A program made the translations under genes and the position numbers. 64,000 bases of DNA from Elusimicrobiota bacterium (lineage in GTDB: Bacteria; Elusimicrobiota; Elusimicrobia; UBA1565), in the NCBI GenBank assembly GCA_041660925.1, contig JBAZVI010000007.1, positions 186,001 through 250,000 of the forward strand, given 5' to 3'. Below, piece after piece: positions 53,401 to 59,803 of this stretch. Position 1 is the stretch's first letter; every line of letters begins with the position of its first letter. The notes under the pieces were generated by a model. The model did not search any database. It had not been told where the DNA came from and saw only the letters and a program-made list of their open reading frames with translations.

Positions 53401-54041
53401 CCGCTGCCGATGTGCAGGCGCAGCTTGTTGCTCGCCGAGTTGTAGTAGAGCGCGCCGGCGGAGCCGGCAGGGTCGCCCGCGGCGCCCGCGAAGAGCGTCG
53501 GCGCAGGAACGCTCAGCGCCCCCGTGAAGGTCTTGGCGCCGGCGATGCTCTGCGCCGTCGTGTCGGTCGAGACGAACGAGAGGTAGCCGCGCCCGTCGAG
53601 CGCGCCCGCGTTGAGAGCGTAGGGCGCGGCGGCGAGCTTCTCACGCGGGGTCAGCGGGGTGCCGTCGACGGTGACCTGCAGCCAGCGCTCGGAGCCGTAG
53701 AAGTAGAGCGGTGAGAGCGGCGTCGCCGCGCCGAGCTGCACGGCGAACACGCCGTTGACGACGCTCACGCCGCTCTGCGTCTCGGACCAGAGCGGAGTCC
53801 CGCCCGAGGAGGCGTCATAGAGCGCAAAGGCGAGGTTGTGTCCGCCGGAAAGGGGGTTGTTCGACGCGTCGGTGAGGCGGCCCTGGAAGTTCATCGCGGC
53901 CGGGAAAGTCTGCGCCCGGACACACGTCACCCCTACCCACGGGAGGATGAGGAAGGCAGCCACCAGGACGACCCGGACGGGGGCGACGGTCAGGACCCCC
54001 CTCCGGATGTCGTGGATGCGCCGGCCTTCTCTCTGGTTCAT
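44472..54041 (-). CDS. Giant (3189 aa) secreted fibre-like repeat protein
   Basis: A membrane-spanning signal (VVLVAAFLILPWVGVTCVRA) precedes an N-terminal domain (AAMNFQGRLTDASNNPLSGG ... KLAAAPYALNA) found in many large surface proteins. The body has about 26 copies, counted by eye, of a short motif of form VGIGTxxPxxxLHVxSG, mixed with GDGMTGPLTMLGNSTVTVKGDAFSVGG units and VDLSTVTxALxLKL repeats. A tail-collar-like segment (VPAGAVMFFNLASCPSGW, about residue 1670) lies mid-protein. The end (LPPDHGATTTGKHTVYTF) lacks the S74 chaperone often ending tail fibres. It is probably a stalk-forming surface fibre. Opposite-strand open frames are artefacts of repeats. Confidence 0.85.
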   Translation of the reverse strand: MNQREGRRIHDIRRGVLTVAPVRVVLVAAFLILPWVGVTCVRAQTFPAAMNFQGRLTDASNNPLSGGHNLAFALYDASSGGTPLWSETQSGVSVVNGVFAVQLGAATPLSPLYFYGSERWLQVTVDGTPLTPREKLAAAPYALNAGALDGRGYLSFVSTDTTAQSIAGAKTFTGALSVPAPTLFAGAAGDPAGSAGALYYNSASNKLRLHIGSGFVDIATGTAGAGGATYTADELSLHLAGGQFSALSSSVTLQGNSFNAADRLVKLDSSGRLPAVNASLLTNLPAASGPIAPQYVDLSTVTAALNLKLTSGAVPSDFVDLSTVTAALGLKLTSGAVPADFIDLSTVTAALLGKVDRSGDGMTGPLTMLGNSTVTVKGDAFSVGGATFAVASGRIGIGTQAPVTRLHVAGGDLQVGEQTASTIAAAGYVTLANLSAAPAAAPGRLYYDIAGEGALMLRLNSGGFVAIATGSAGAGLSSVNADGAQFTGLGTGVSPLTLQSSSVTLQGNVFNAADRLVKLDGSNRLPAVNASLLTNLPAASAAVAPQYVDLSTVTTALSLKLTSGAVPTDFVDLSTVTDALALKLDAGAAIPPGSVNLSTVTTALSLKLTSGAVPTDFVDLSTVTDALALKLDAGAAIPPGSVNLSTVTTALNLKLTSGAVPSGFIDLSTVTTALDGRVARAGDGMTGPLTMLGNSTVTVKGDAFSVGGSTLVVANGWVGFGTADPTGILHLKQGNVNVVVSSASAGSGPNIAQVPVMTFFGYTGGGPSSWDGSTRFTYNDAGFSISHNGGTSGPNLGPLGFGLGAGGREDDLFVSSIGAVGIGTSDPQYRLHVATGALEAGDIVVVSTGTSNVFRVTGQGEVYANKLYGDGSSLTGINLSSKVDRAGDGMTGPLTMQDGSSVTVKASLLVDGFNNAARQLRFRDADAAAAGGVGAFVYNTGSDFDGLAIHAQSGISLRTNATERVVVNVLGDVGIGVPSPLAKLNVNRPIPLGVGVSSASLYLRGSDNGYGLAMGNLTGGYAWLQGMINDAPSLPILLNPAGGSVGIGTMNPVYRLSVNTPTGAGETRNLLQLVAEQTGRNPRLNVVSQNTETGTKYISAQTDADDGVFPHMVLQPSGGSVAIGTTTPNARLHVKDSVSNLRFGHNLSAGSGGPSLMLETDSNVYGDILWRTYAADQVRLRGSSYGLAVGGDNPRLNIGYADANYTNAALVVNGNVGIGMTDPGSYKVNVAGSLNATEIRVNGTILTPGTGSNWTVSGADVYRAAGNVGIGASSPGSLLHLRSTNGGTLFMEYPGNTNSFIGQNSLGQLLLGRGVWQQSNSQLTIEPNGSVGIGVVYPAARLHVSSASALATETVFQVSSGTGQGQELLVVKGDGKVGVGKSDPGTTLDVAGVIRTSGSRVESLGVTDYHNHGLRMSTGSTNLWQLAPANGFFSLSMWNGSTWKDWVNVDATGRVGIGSTSPGAQLQSVYTLPGVLPDGVAYFDNRGANVDSTLKLGDSTVNSTRFILRALNDSDGDAGGATDVFVVKADGKVGIGTGTPAAVLDIQSPLADSQGKLLRFTSAGTEWLKLTRLDATSTAMLQSAQNISLQPTGGNVGVGTADPGSKLHVSGDVQVGDLTASTIAAAGYYTFAGISQPAAAPGRVYYDSAAKKLRLSTGTLTADWLDLSGGGVPAGAVMFFNLASCPSGWNEVSGAQGRYVVGLPPSGTLAGTAGSALSNLENRAVGQHDHAITDPGHVHDLLGDASGADVTVGADNGAATHNGSYAGNVASHVTGVTVNNAGSVAGTNAPYIQYLVCQCTGPGACQSSASGQSVDTTANLGGGTAGALPYQSSADHTTFLSIGGANAVLTSNGSVPTWNAAPALSGTNFTGIVDGALSSNVAKLTGAQTFSGDKTFTGALTVPAPMLFTAAAGDPAGSAGALYYNSTNNRLRLHIGSGFVDIATGTLGAGLDDKVAKAGDGMTGPLTMLGNSTVTVKGDAFSVGGSTLAVRNGRLGIGTADPLALLTLSAAGPRLLMTDASGGADAKNFDLFSGGAGLYLRTVDDAGTALHNVMKFQKGAAGVHDYTALFSRNVERARLDPSGQFGVGTQTPAARLHVSSESAVAADTVLLVSSGAAAGQELVAVMGDGRTGIGTTAPDGFLHVRGGNTNIVVSSMTAGAGQAAAQVPVLTFTGANGIGQPSWDGNTRFTYNASGFAISHNGGGAGQASGPRGLGLGTAGREGDLFISSGGAVGVGTTLPYYLLHVSSGAGEPGDLLAVSTGTSDVFRVNGQGEVRANKYYGDGSALTGVSDGADKVAKAGDGMTGPLTMLGNSTITVLGDAFSVGGSTLVVSNGWVGIGTPSPAAALDVKGSGAGHVMIGAWTSDTAFGGVSMNGSLGNDGNGLFNRGGYALVVNRQTGQDIGFKENFGANQMAVENSGRVAVGLGVQRAAARLHVSSANAVATDTVFQVSSGPAWGQELFQVKGDGKVIVGPGDATTTLTVRSPDTMGRIDISGPGNAWNYSGLSLLSNDATPKYWGWYHRKVGGETNNLLLEEFDGTNYKQRMVMSPDGTVDFSNSTGKTQFELQGLGDAFNYTNMVFWNNDWTRYWAMMHRKDGGDVNKLFFEEYNGSAYNTRMTLAPGGSAGIGTTAPAARLHVSSGTGEAGDILIVSTGSSNVFRVTGQGEVYANKLYGDGSALTGISGGSGKVDRAGDGMTGPLTMLGNSTITVRGDAFSVGGSTLVVANGWVGIGTPSPAAALDVKGSGAGHVMVGAWTSDTAFGGVSMNGSLGNDGNGLFNRGGYTLVVNRQTGQDIGFKENFGANQMAVENSGRVAVGLGVQRAAARLHVSSANAVATDAVLQVSSGTAAGQELLVVKGDGKVGIGTPNPGGRLSVQGTGTSNVLFVSSDSAGTSGSFVVDNNGNTALQGALKINTDGLNASTRFLRLSSYGQDGIIRINPGTDSTIYLNRESGVARDLHVWNGQSNDLLSIIGGSGNVGIGTTNPTSKLHVSSSTAGEARLILQDTSGAGTRGGSITGSWSMNGMFLDTLVGDNATHLYYGSSNGNVDQHHFYADGAERVTISSQGYVGIGTTTPLGVLHVASGQIVGKTTSNTGTSINFLSGNLQYTNQSCSAGWNLYHMKDGASYSLAVQGTGVGTCGFNAYSDSGSTALTMHLPPDHGATTTGKHTVYTFIVLGTHVYAAWIPGY
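45534..45965 (-). repeat. Long internal duplication of the fibre gene, copy A
   Basis: About 430 bp nearly identical to 46713-47144, at a period of 1179 bp (393 codons, in frame). It encodes the KGSGAGHVMxGAWTSDTAFG and RQTGQDIGFKENFGANQM segments. Confidence 0.8.
46713..47144 (-). repeat. Long internal duplication of the fibre gene, copy B
   Basis: Partner of 45534-45965, with only scattered substitutions visible by eye. It suggests a recent in-frame duplication or gene conversion. Confidence 0.8.
52085..52410 (-). repeat. Tandem repeat in the fibre gene, period 141 bp
   Basis: About 2.3 units of 141 bp (47 codons) encoding FVDLSTVTDALALKLDAG, then AAIPPGSVNLSTVTTALS and LKLTSGAVPTD. The units are almost identical at DNA level. 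Weaker, older copies occur at 52985-53170. Confidence 0.8.
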
Positions 54042-54053
54042 ACGGCCTCCCTG

Positions 54054-55481
54054 CTACGCTTTGGGCAGGACGACGGTGAAAGTCGAGCCTTTTCCGAGGA
54101 CGCTCTCGACGGCGACGGTGCCGCCCAGCGCCTCGACGGCGGAACGGACGATGTGCAGTCCCAGACCCGCGCCGGGGATGCGCGACTCGCCGGCGCGGTC
54201 GAACTTCTCGAAGATCTTCGGCAGGTGTTCCGGAGCGATGCCGCGGCCGGTGTCGGCCACGCGAAAGAAGACGCGGCGCGCGTCGACCTCGACGCTCACG
54301 CGGATCTCGCCGCCCTCGGGAGTGTACTTCACGGCGTTGGAGACCAGGTTCGCGGCGACGCGGCGCAGCGGCTCCTCATCGCCGCGCAGGCTCGCCTGCG
54401 CGAGCTTGCCGACGAGCAGGCGCACGCCCTTGGCCTCGGCCGCGGGCGTGAAGAGTCGGACGGTCTCGGCGACGATGTCGTCGATCCGGGCGAGCCCGCC
54501 GGGCGCCTCGGCGCGGGGACGTCCGGCGCGGAAGAGCGCGAGCGCGTTGGCCAGCGAGGCCTCCATGCGCCGCACGGCGGAGCCCATGGTCCGCACCGCC
54601 TCCTCCCCCCTCTCCCCCGAGGGGAAGCGGCCCTCTTCGAGAAGACCGATGTAGGCCTTGAGCCCGCCGAGGGGATTGTTGAGTTCGTGGGTGAGGGTGT
54701 GGAGCATGTCCTCGCGGAACTGCATGAGGTCGCGCAGGCTCCCCGTCATCGCGTTGAAGCGCACGGCGAGAAGGCGGACCTCCTCGGGGCCGCGCACCGC
54801 GGCCGAGGCGTCGAGCCGCCCGCGGCCGACCTCGTCGGCGGCGGCGGCGAGCGCGCTCAGCGGCCGGCTCAGGCGCCAGGCGAAGAGGAGCGCGGCGAGG
54901 ATGCCGAGGAAGCCGAAGAACGCTCCGAGCCCCAAGGTGCGCAGGAGCAGCGGCCGCAGGGCGCGGGAGATCGCGGCGTCGAGCGCCGCGGCGTCGAAGC
55001 CGAGCCTCAGCTCGGCGCCGAGGGGACCCGCCGCACCCCCCGGCACGGGCCGAGAGGAGGCCGACTCGCGGCCCGCGCCGAGGGGACCCGCCGCACCCCC
55101 CGGCACGGGCCGAGAGGAGGCCGACTCGCGGCCCGCTCCCTGCTCGATGCCGCGGACCTCGATCGCCTTGCCCGTCATGCGCAGGCCCGGACTCGGCTCA
55201 CCGATGCGCGCGGAGTGCGAGCCCCAGAGCGCCTCGGCGTAGACGAGCTCCGGGTGCTCGCGCTTGAGGAACATGAGATAGCTGACGGCCATGAGCTCGT
55301 CGCGGGCGGCGACGGCCTCGCCGGTGACGCGGGCCGCGCCCTCGAGCAGGGCGGTGAGGCGTTCGTCGGACTGGCGTTCGAGCGCCCTGCGCTGGACGCG
55401 CAGGACGGAGAGGACGGTGCCGGCGAGCAGCGCGACGACGAGCGCGCCGACGCCGAGCGCGAGCTGGATCCTCAGCTTCAA
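54054..55481 (-). CDS. Membrane sensor histidine kinase of the fibre locus
   Basis: A 475-aa kinase. TM1 (5-27) and TM2 (about 180-202) flank a periplasmic sensor of about 150 aa, followed by HAMP (RLSRPLSALAAAADEVGRG), HisKA (MLHTLTHELNNPLGGLKAY, phospho-acceptor H265) and HATPase (N box NLVSNAVKYTPEGG, G1 VADTGRGIAPEHL, G2 GAGLGLHIV). The sensor contains a perfect 20-aa tandem duplication. The start is TTG 55481, sharing bases with the preceding stop (TTGA) and preceded by GGAGGAGG. It lies inside the operon between the PorV-like gene and the fibre gene, and the receiver at the operon head is its likely partner. Confidence 0.9.
   Translation of the reverse strand: MKLRIQLALGVGALVVALLAGTVLSVLRVQRRALERQSDERLTALLEGAARVTGEAVAARDELMAVSYLMFLKREHPELVYAEALWGSHSARIGEPSPGLRMTGKAIEVRGIEQGAGRESASSRPVPGGAAGPLGAGRESASSRPVPGGAAGPLGAELRLGFDAAALDAAISRALRPLLLRTLGLGAFFGFLGILAALLFAWRLSRPLSALAAAADEVGRGRLDASAAVRGPEEVRLLAVRFNAMTGSLRDLMQFREDMLHTLTHELNNPLGGLKAYIGLLEEGRFPSGERGEEAVRTMGSAVRRMEASLANALALFRAGRPRAEAPGGLARIDDIVAETVRLFTPAAEAKGVRLLVGKLAQASLRGDEEPLRRVAANLVSNAVKYTPEGGEIRVSVEVDARRVFFRVADTGRGIAPEHLPKIFEKFDRAGESRIPGAGLGLHIVRSAVEALGGTVAVESVLGKGSTFTVVLPKA
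55015..55136 (-). repeat. Perfect 60-bp tandem duplication inside the kinase sensor domain
   Basis: The two units (from 55021 and from 55081) are identical over 62 bp at a period of 60 bp, adding the 20-aa block GRESASSRPVPGG plus AAGPLGA twice. In frame; no divergence is visible. Confidence 0.92.
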
Positions 55482-57529
55482 CGCGCCTCCTCCAGGACGC
55501 GGCGCAGGGCGTTGGCCGCTTCCACGTTGCCGGGGTCGCCGCGCAGGATCTCCTCGAAGGCCGCCTTGGCCTCGGCGAAGTCGCGGCGGGTGAAGGCGTC
55601 GACGCCGCGCTGGTAGAGGGCGCGGGCTTCGGCCTCGGTGATGGTCGCCGGTGCCGCGGAGGAAGCGGGAGCAGGCGCCGGAGCGGGAGCCGCGGCGGCC
55701 CGGCGTCGTTCGGGCACGCTCAGCCCGCGCCGGCGCAGGACGAGCTCGATGGTGTTCATGTAGCCCTTGATCTCGTCGCGCACGCTCGGGCTCTTCTCGT
55801 ACTCGTGAGCGTTGCGCCAGGCTTCGTAAGCGCGCGGATAGTCCTTCATCGCGAAGTAGGCGGTACCGAGGTCCTCCCAGGCCGCCGCGTCGCTCGGGTT
55901 CTCGGCGAGCGCGCCCCGCGCCGCCTCGACGGCGTCGTCGTAGCGGCGCTCGCGGATGGCCCGCTCGGCCTGCGCGAGCCAGCCGGCCTCGACGACGGGC
56001 TTCGTCTCCTCCGAGACGGGCATGCGCTTGCGGCCGGTGACGCGCTCGAGCTGGGTCAGGAAGGCGTCGAGCTCCTTGTCCTTCGGCTCGAGCCGGACCG
56101 CCTCGGCGGCCCCCTCGACCGCCTTCTGGTCCTCGCCTGCGAGGTAGGCGAGCAGACCGCGATGCAGGGCGGCCTGCGCCGGCTTCGTCTGGTAGTCGGT
56201 GAGCTCGGGGTACTGCTGGGCGATGAAGTTGAGGCGGCTGAAGTGCCCGAGCACGGCCGGGTCCGAGGGTGCGATGGCGAGCGCCGAGGTCATCTTCTCG
56301 GAGGCCTCGCGGAAGCGGGCGACGCGCTCGAGCCCGTTGGTCTGCGCGAGCCGCTCGTCGAGCACCGCCCTCTGGGTCAGCGAGAGACCTCTCGCGTCCG
56401 CCTGGATCACCGCGGGCGCCGTGCCGCTCTTGAGCTGGCGCATCGCCTCGAGCACCATCTCGAGCGACTCCTCCTGGTCGGTCGTGCGGCCGAAGCGGAA
56501 GCCCACGGCGACCCGGTGGCTGCCGGAGGTCGAGGACACCGTGCGCAGCGGGATTCCGAAGCCGTAGTCGACCGTCAGCCGCCGCGTCCGGAATGAGACG
56601 CCCATGCAGAGCTGGGCGAAATCGCGCGAACCCAGGTCGAGGCCGCCGCGCAGGCCGAACTCGCCGACGAAGAGCTTGGGGAACCAGCGCTCGGCGCCGA
56701 CCGCGAGGCTCTGGTCGCGCGTGCCGGTGGGCGCGCGGCGCGTCTCGATCTGCGCGCTGAGGTGCGAGACGAGGCTGCCGTAGTCGAGACCCACGCGCAG
56801 GGCCATGGGCACGGTATCGCGGTCCGAAGAACTGAAGGCGACGTTCGGCTGCAGCACATGCGCGAGCTGCGCGCCGAGCGTGAAGTGGCGGGCGAAGCGG
56901 TAGAGCGCGCCCAGGTCGGCGTCGAGCGCCCCGCGGCTGCGGGTCCCGCTCAGGACGGGGTCGGGCCGGCCGGAGCGGCCGATGTCGTTGGCGATGACCG
57001 CGTTCGACGCCTCCGGGAAGGAGCCGAAGGAGCGCTGGAGGTACCTGGGCGCGGCGCCGAGGAAGAGCTCGCCTCCGGCGTCGGGCTTCCAGGCGCTGCG
57101 GCCGTAGGCGAGGGCGAAGCTCTGCTCCCGGTAGAGGGAGCTGTTCAGGGAGAAGCTCTCCCAGGCGGCGGCGAGCGTGCCCCGGCGGCCCTCCTCGAGC
57201 GGGTGCGCGTAGCCGAGGAAGGAGCTGCCGAGCTGGGAGTTGTCGGTCAGTCCGACGAAGTGCGCGGTGTAGGCGGCCCCGAACTGGGGCCGCTCCAGGC
57301 GGCCCAGCCCCGCCGGGTTGTAGTGCACGGCATAGACGTCGTCGGCGATGGCGACGAAAGCGTCGCCCATGCCCGGGGCGCGGCCGCCGGCGCCGAGGTC
57401 CTCGAAAGCGGCGCGCGCGGTCGCGGCGAGCGCGCAGACGAGCAGGGCGGCGAGCCATGCGCTCACTCCGGGGGCCCACCCAGGACCCCGGAGTGCGGCG
57501 CGAAAGGAGAACGCCGGCGCGCTCGTCAC
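55478..57529 (-). CDS. PorV-like outer-membrane barrel with C-terminal TPR region
   Basis: A 683-aa exported protein. A signal peptide (AWLAALLVCALAATARA) is followed by the PorV/PorQ opening FEDLGAGGRAPGMGDAFVAIADDVYAVHYNPAGLG, very characteristic of that barrel family. Amphipathic strands continue to about residue 345 (HRVAVGFRFG). The second half is helical with TPR repeats (AAWEDLGTAYFAMKDYPRAYEAWRNA, ALYQRGVDAFTRRDFAEAKAAFEEILRGDPGN). PorV in Bacteroidota shuttles type IX secretion substrates. Barrel plus TPR in one chain is a less common arrangement. It overlaps both neighbours by 4 bp. Confidence 0.85.
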   Translation of the reverse strand: MTSAPAFSFRAALRGPGWAPGVSAWLAALLVCALAATARAAFEDLGAGGRAPGMGDAFVAIADDVYAVHYNPAGLGRLERPQFGAAYTAHFVGLTDNSQLGSSFLGYAHPLEEGRRGTLAAAWESFSLNSSLYREQSFALAYGRSAWKPDAGGELFLGAAPRYLQRSFGSFPEASNAVIANDIGRSGRPDPVLSGTRSRGALDADLGALYRFARHFTLGAQLAHVLQPNVAFSSSDRDTVPMALRVGLDYGSLVSHLSAQIETRRAPTGTRDQSLAVGAERWFPKLFVGEFGLRGGLDLGSRDFAQLCMGVSFRTRRLTVDYGFGIPLRTVSSTSGSHRVAVGFRFGRTTDQEESLEMVLEAMRQLKSGTAPAVIQADARGLSLTQRAVLDERLAQTNGLERVARFREASEKMTSALAIAPSDPAVLGHFSRLNFIAQQYPELTDYQTKPAQAALHRGLLAYLAGEDQKAVEGAAEAVRLEPKDKELDAFLTQLERVTGRKRMPVSEETKPVVEAGWLAQAERAIRERRYDDAVEAARGALAENPSDAAAWEDLGTAYFAMKDYPRAYEAWRNAHEYEKSPSVRDEIKGYMNTIELVLRRRGLSVPERRRAAAAPAPAPAPASSAAPATITEAEARALYQRGVDAFTRRDFAEAKAAFEEILRGDPGNVEAANALRRVLEEAR

Positions 57530-59802
57530 CGGATCACCACCACCGTGCCGTTGAAGACCTTCCCCTCGGCGCGGATCTGATAGACGTAGACGCCCCCGTC
57601 GACGACGCGGCCGCCGGCCCTGCCGTCCCAGAGCAGGCTGTTGGCGACGGGACCGGAGCGCATCTCGGAGACGAAGGCGCCTCGCATGTCGAAGACCTTG
57701 CCCTCATAGCCCGAGTCGCGCGGATTATCGAAGACGAAGACGACGGTGTCGTTGAGGCCGTCCCCGTTGGGAGTGAGCGCCTTGTTCGTGATGTTGGAAA
57801 CGTCGAAGCTGAACGCGGCGTCGCGCACGATGGTGCGCACCTGGTAGCCGCCCGGCATCGAGGAGAGCACGCGCACCGTCTGCTCGGCGGGGTCGACGGA
57901 CCCGTAAAGCTTCACGAAGTCGCGCCCGTCGTCCCAGTAGGCGCCCAGCCGGCTCGTCGCATCCTGCGCCGAGACCGCGGGGCCGGGCGTCGGCAGGGCG
58001 AGCGCGCCCGCGGCGCTCGGCACGACCACGCCGCCGGCGACCTCATAGCGCAGGCTCACCTCGGTGCGCGTCTCGGGCAGGCGGAAGTTCGGCAGGGAGG
58101 TCTTCGCCGGCGTCGTGAAGGCGTCGAAGCGCACCGACTTGACCACGCGGCCGCCCAGGTCGCCGGGCTGCTCGTCGGCCCGCACGAGGACCGGCTTCCC
58201 CCCCGCGACGAGGGAAGCGGCGATGTCGGCGGGGACGCGCAGGCGCGACACCCCGTCCGGCGCGACCGCGTAGAGGTCCCCGCGCGTGTCCACGGCCATC
58301 GCATAGCCGTTGGGCCCGCTGTACCCGTCGACCGGCACGACCTTGAAGAAATACGGCGTGTCGGCGAGGGGGAGCGCGACGTCGAGGTGCTCGGCGGCCG
58401 CGTTCGTCGATCCGACGAGCGTCCAGCCGGCGCGCACGATGCCCGTGGCGCGGTAGACGTCGTAGCGCAGGAGCTCCCAGCCGTCCGGGGGCGCGCTCCG
58501 GAAGGAGGAGCCGTCGTCGCTCGAGAGCACCGGGGACCAGCGCACGCGCGCGGACACCGGCCCGAGGAGCTCGAGGCCCAGTCCGGCCGCGGTGAGCGGC
58601 GGAAGGTCGAGCACCACGGCCGTGCCGACCCCCACCGAGTAGGTCTCCCCGTTCGAGCGGGCGAAGAGCTGGAAGTACTGGGTCGCGTCGAGCGCCAGCC
58701 CGCCCTCCGCGTGCGCGGAGAAGGCCGCGCTCGAGCGCGAGAGGGCGCCGCCCGCGAGGACCGCGCCGGCCGGATAGCCCGCGCCGTCGGCCGGCGCGTC
58801 CGTGATGGGGTTCGTGCTCATGAGCACGAGCACGCCCGCGAAGTCCGCGAAGACGGGGTCGTCCCAGGTGAGCGCGACGCGGTGCGCCCAGGGGTCGGCG
58901 CTGGCGACGAGGTTGGAGACGGGCATGACGCCGCCGGAACCCCGCGTGCGCGTAGCCAGAAGGGTCGTGAAGTTGAAGTCGTCCTGCCAGTTCAGGCTGC
59001 CGAGCCGGAAGTAGTAGGTCGTGGCCGGCACGAGGTTGCGCACGGTCAGCGTCACGGCCGTGCCGCCGGGCGTCGAGGTCGAGTACAGCGTCCCGCCCGG
59101 GAGCGCGGCGCCGAAGTCGGTCGAGGAGGCGTGCAGGCGGTAGCCCTCGGCGCCGGAGGCGGGCAGCGCCCAGGTGATGGTGATGCTCGTCGCGTAGACG
59201 GCGCTGAGCACGGGCGAGGCCGGGGTGTCGGCCCAGGTCGAGGAGTCCTCCTGGTCGGAGGTCTCGGCCAGGGCCTTGCGCACGTCGCCGAGATAGACGC
59301 GGGCGAAGTAGGTGGTGTTGGCCTCCAGGCCCGTGAGGACCAGGCCCTGCGGCGAGCCGGCCGCGCAGGCCGTGGGGATCTCGAGCTTGAAGACGGTCGG
59401 GTCGAAGGCGTGCGCGGGCTCGGAGGAGTAGTCGACGCGCCAGACCCCCGCGACGACGTCGCCGAGGAGGCCGTCGATCCCCGGCGCCGTCCAGGAGAGC
59501 TCGAGCGTCCCGGTGGACTTCGTGACGACGGCGAGCGCGGTGACGCTGCCGGGCTGGGGGACGAGCGGGACGAGGCCGGTCTGCAGGCGGAAGCCGCCGC
59601 CGCTGAAGGTCGAGACGGAGGTCTCGCCGACGGCGTTGGCGAGGCCGAACCCGGCGGAGGCGAGCAGCGTTCCGCCGCCGGTCGCCGCGGAGCGCGGGAT
59701 CGCGAGCGTCCCGCCGTCGAGCTTGCCGCCGGCCGAGGCGGAGAGGGCGCAGAAGACCCCGAGGAGGGCCGAGAGCAGCGCCTTCCCCGGGAGGCTCTTC
59801 AT
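57526..59802 (-). CDS. Secreted multi-FN3 protein with gliding/FlgD-like C-terminal domain
   Basis: A 758-aa exported protein. Signal peptide MKSLPGKALLSALLGVFCALSASA; then ASAGFGLANAVGETSVSTFSGGGFRLQTG, a short region common ahead of FN3 repeats. At least four fibronectin type III domains follow (TGTLELSWTAPG; TYFARVYLG; ATTYYFRLGSL; VSARVRWSPVL). The C-terminus NKALTPNGDGLNDTVVFVFDNP ... GGVYVYQIRAEGKVFNGTVVVIR is a FlgD-like/gliding CTD, the type used as a sorting signal for type IX secretion in Bacteroidota. Paired with the PorV-like gene (4-bp overlap), it is a likely PorV client. Confidence 0.87.
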   Translation of the reverse strand: MKSLPGKALLSALLGVFCALSASAGGKLDGGTLAIPRSAATGGGTLLASAGFGLANAVGETSVSTFSGGGFRLQTGLVPLVPQPGSVTALAVVTKSTGTLELSWTAPGIDGLLGDVVAGVWRVDYSSEPAHAFDPTVFKLEIPTACAAGSPQGLVLTGLEANTTYFARVYLGDVRKALAETSDQEDSSTWADTPASPVLSAVYATSITITWALPASGAEGYRLHASSTDFGAALPGGTLYSTSTPGGTAVTLTVRNLVPATTYYFRLGSLNWQDDFNFTTLLATRTRGSGGVMPVSNLVASADPWAHRVALTWDDPVFADFAGVLVLMSTNPITDAPADGAGYPAGAVLAGGALSRSSAAFSAHAEGGLALDATQYFQLFARSNGETYSVGVGTAVVLDLPPLTAAGLGLELLGPVSARVRWSPVLSSDDGSSFRSAPPDGWELLRYDVYRATGIVRAGWTLVGSTNAAAEHLDVALPLADTPYFFKVVPVDGYSGPNGYAMAVDTRGDLYAVAPDGVSRLRVPADIAASLVAGGKPVLVRADEQPGDLGGRVVKSVRFDAFTTPAKTSLPNFRLPETRTEVSLRYEVAGGVVVPSAAGALALPTPGPAVSAQDATSRLGAYWDDGRDFVKLYGSVDPAEQTVRVLSSMPGGYQVRTIVRDAAFSFDVSNITNKALTPNGDGLNDTVVFVFDNPRDSGYEGKVFDMRGAFVSEMRSGPVANSLLWDGRAGGRVVDGGVYVYQIRAEGKVFNGTVVVIR

Positions 59803-59803
59803 G

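Noticed and set aside
48759..53714. A very long open frame (over 1600 codons) on the plus strand opposite the fibre gene
   Set aside because: It is the antisense of a repetitive, GC3-biased gene; its product is Arg/Asp/Gly-rich low complexity without any domain, and the minus-strand frame has signal peptide, domains and motif repeats.
44472..54041. Prophage tail-fibre gene
   Set aside because: Signal peptide present; no capsid, terminase, tail-tube, lysis or integrase genes nearby, and the operon contains a kinase and a PorV-like gene. A cellular surface protein is simpler.
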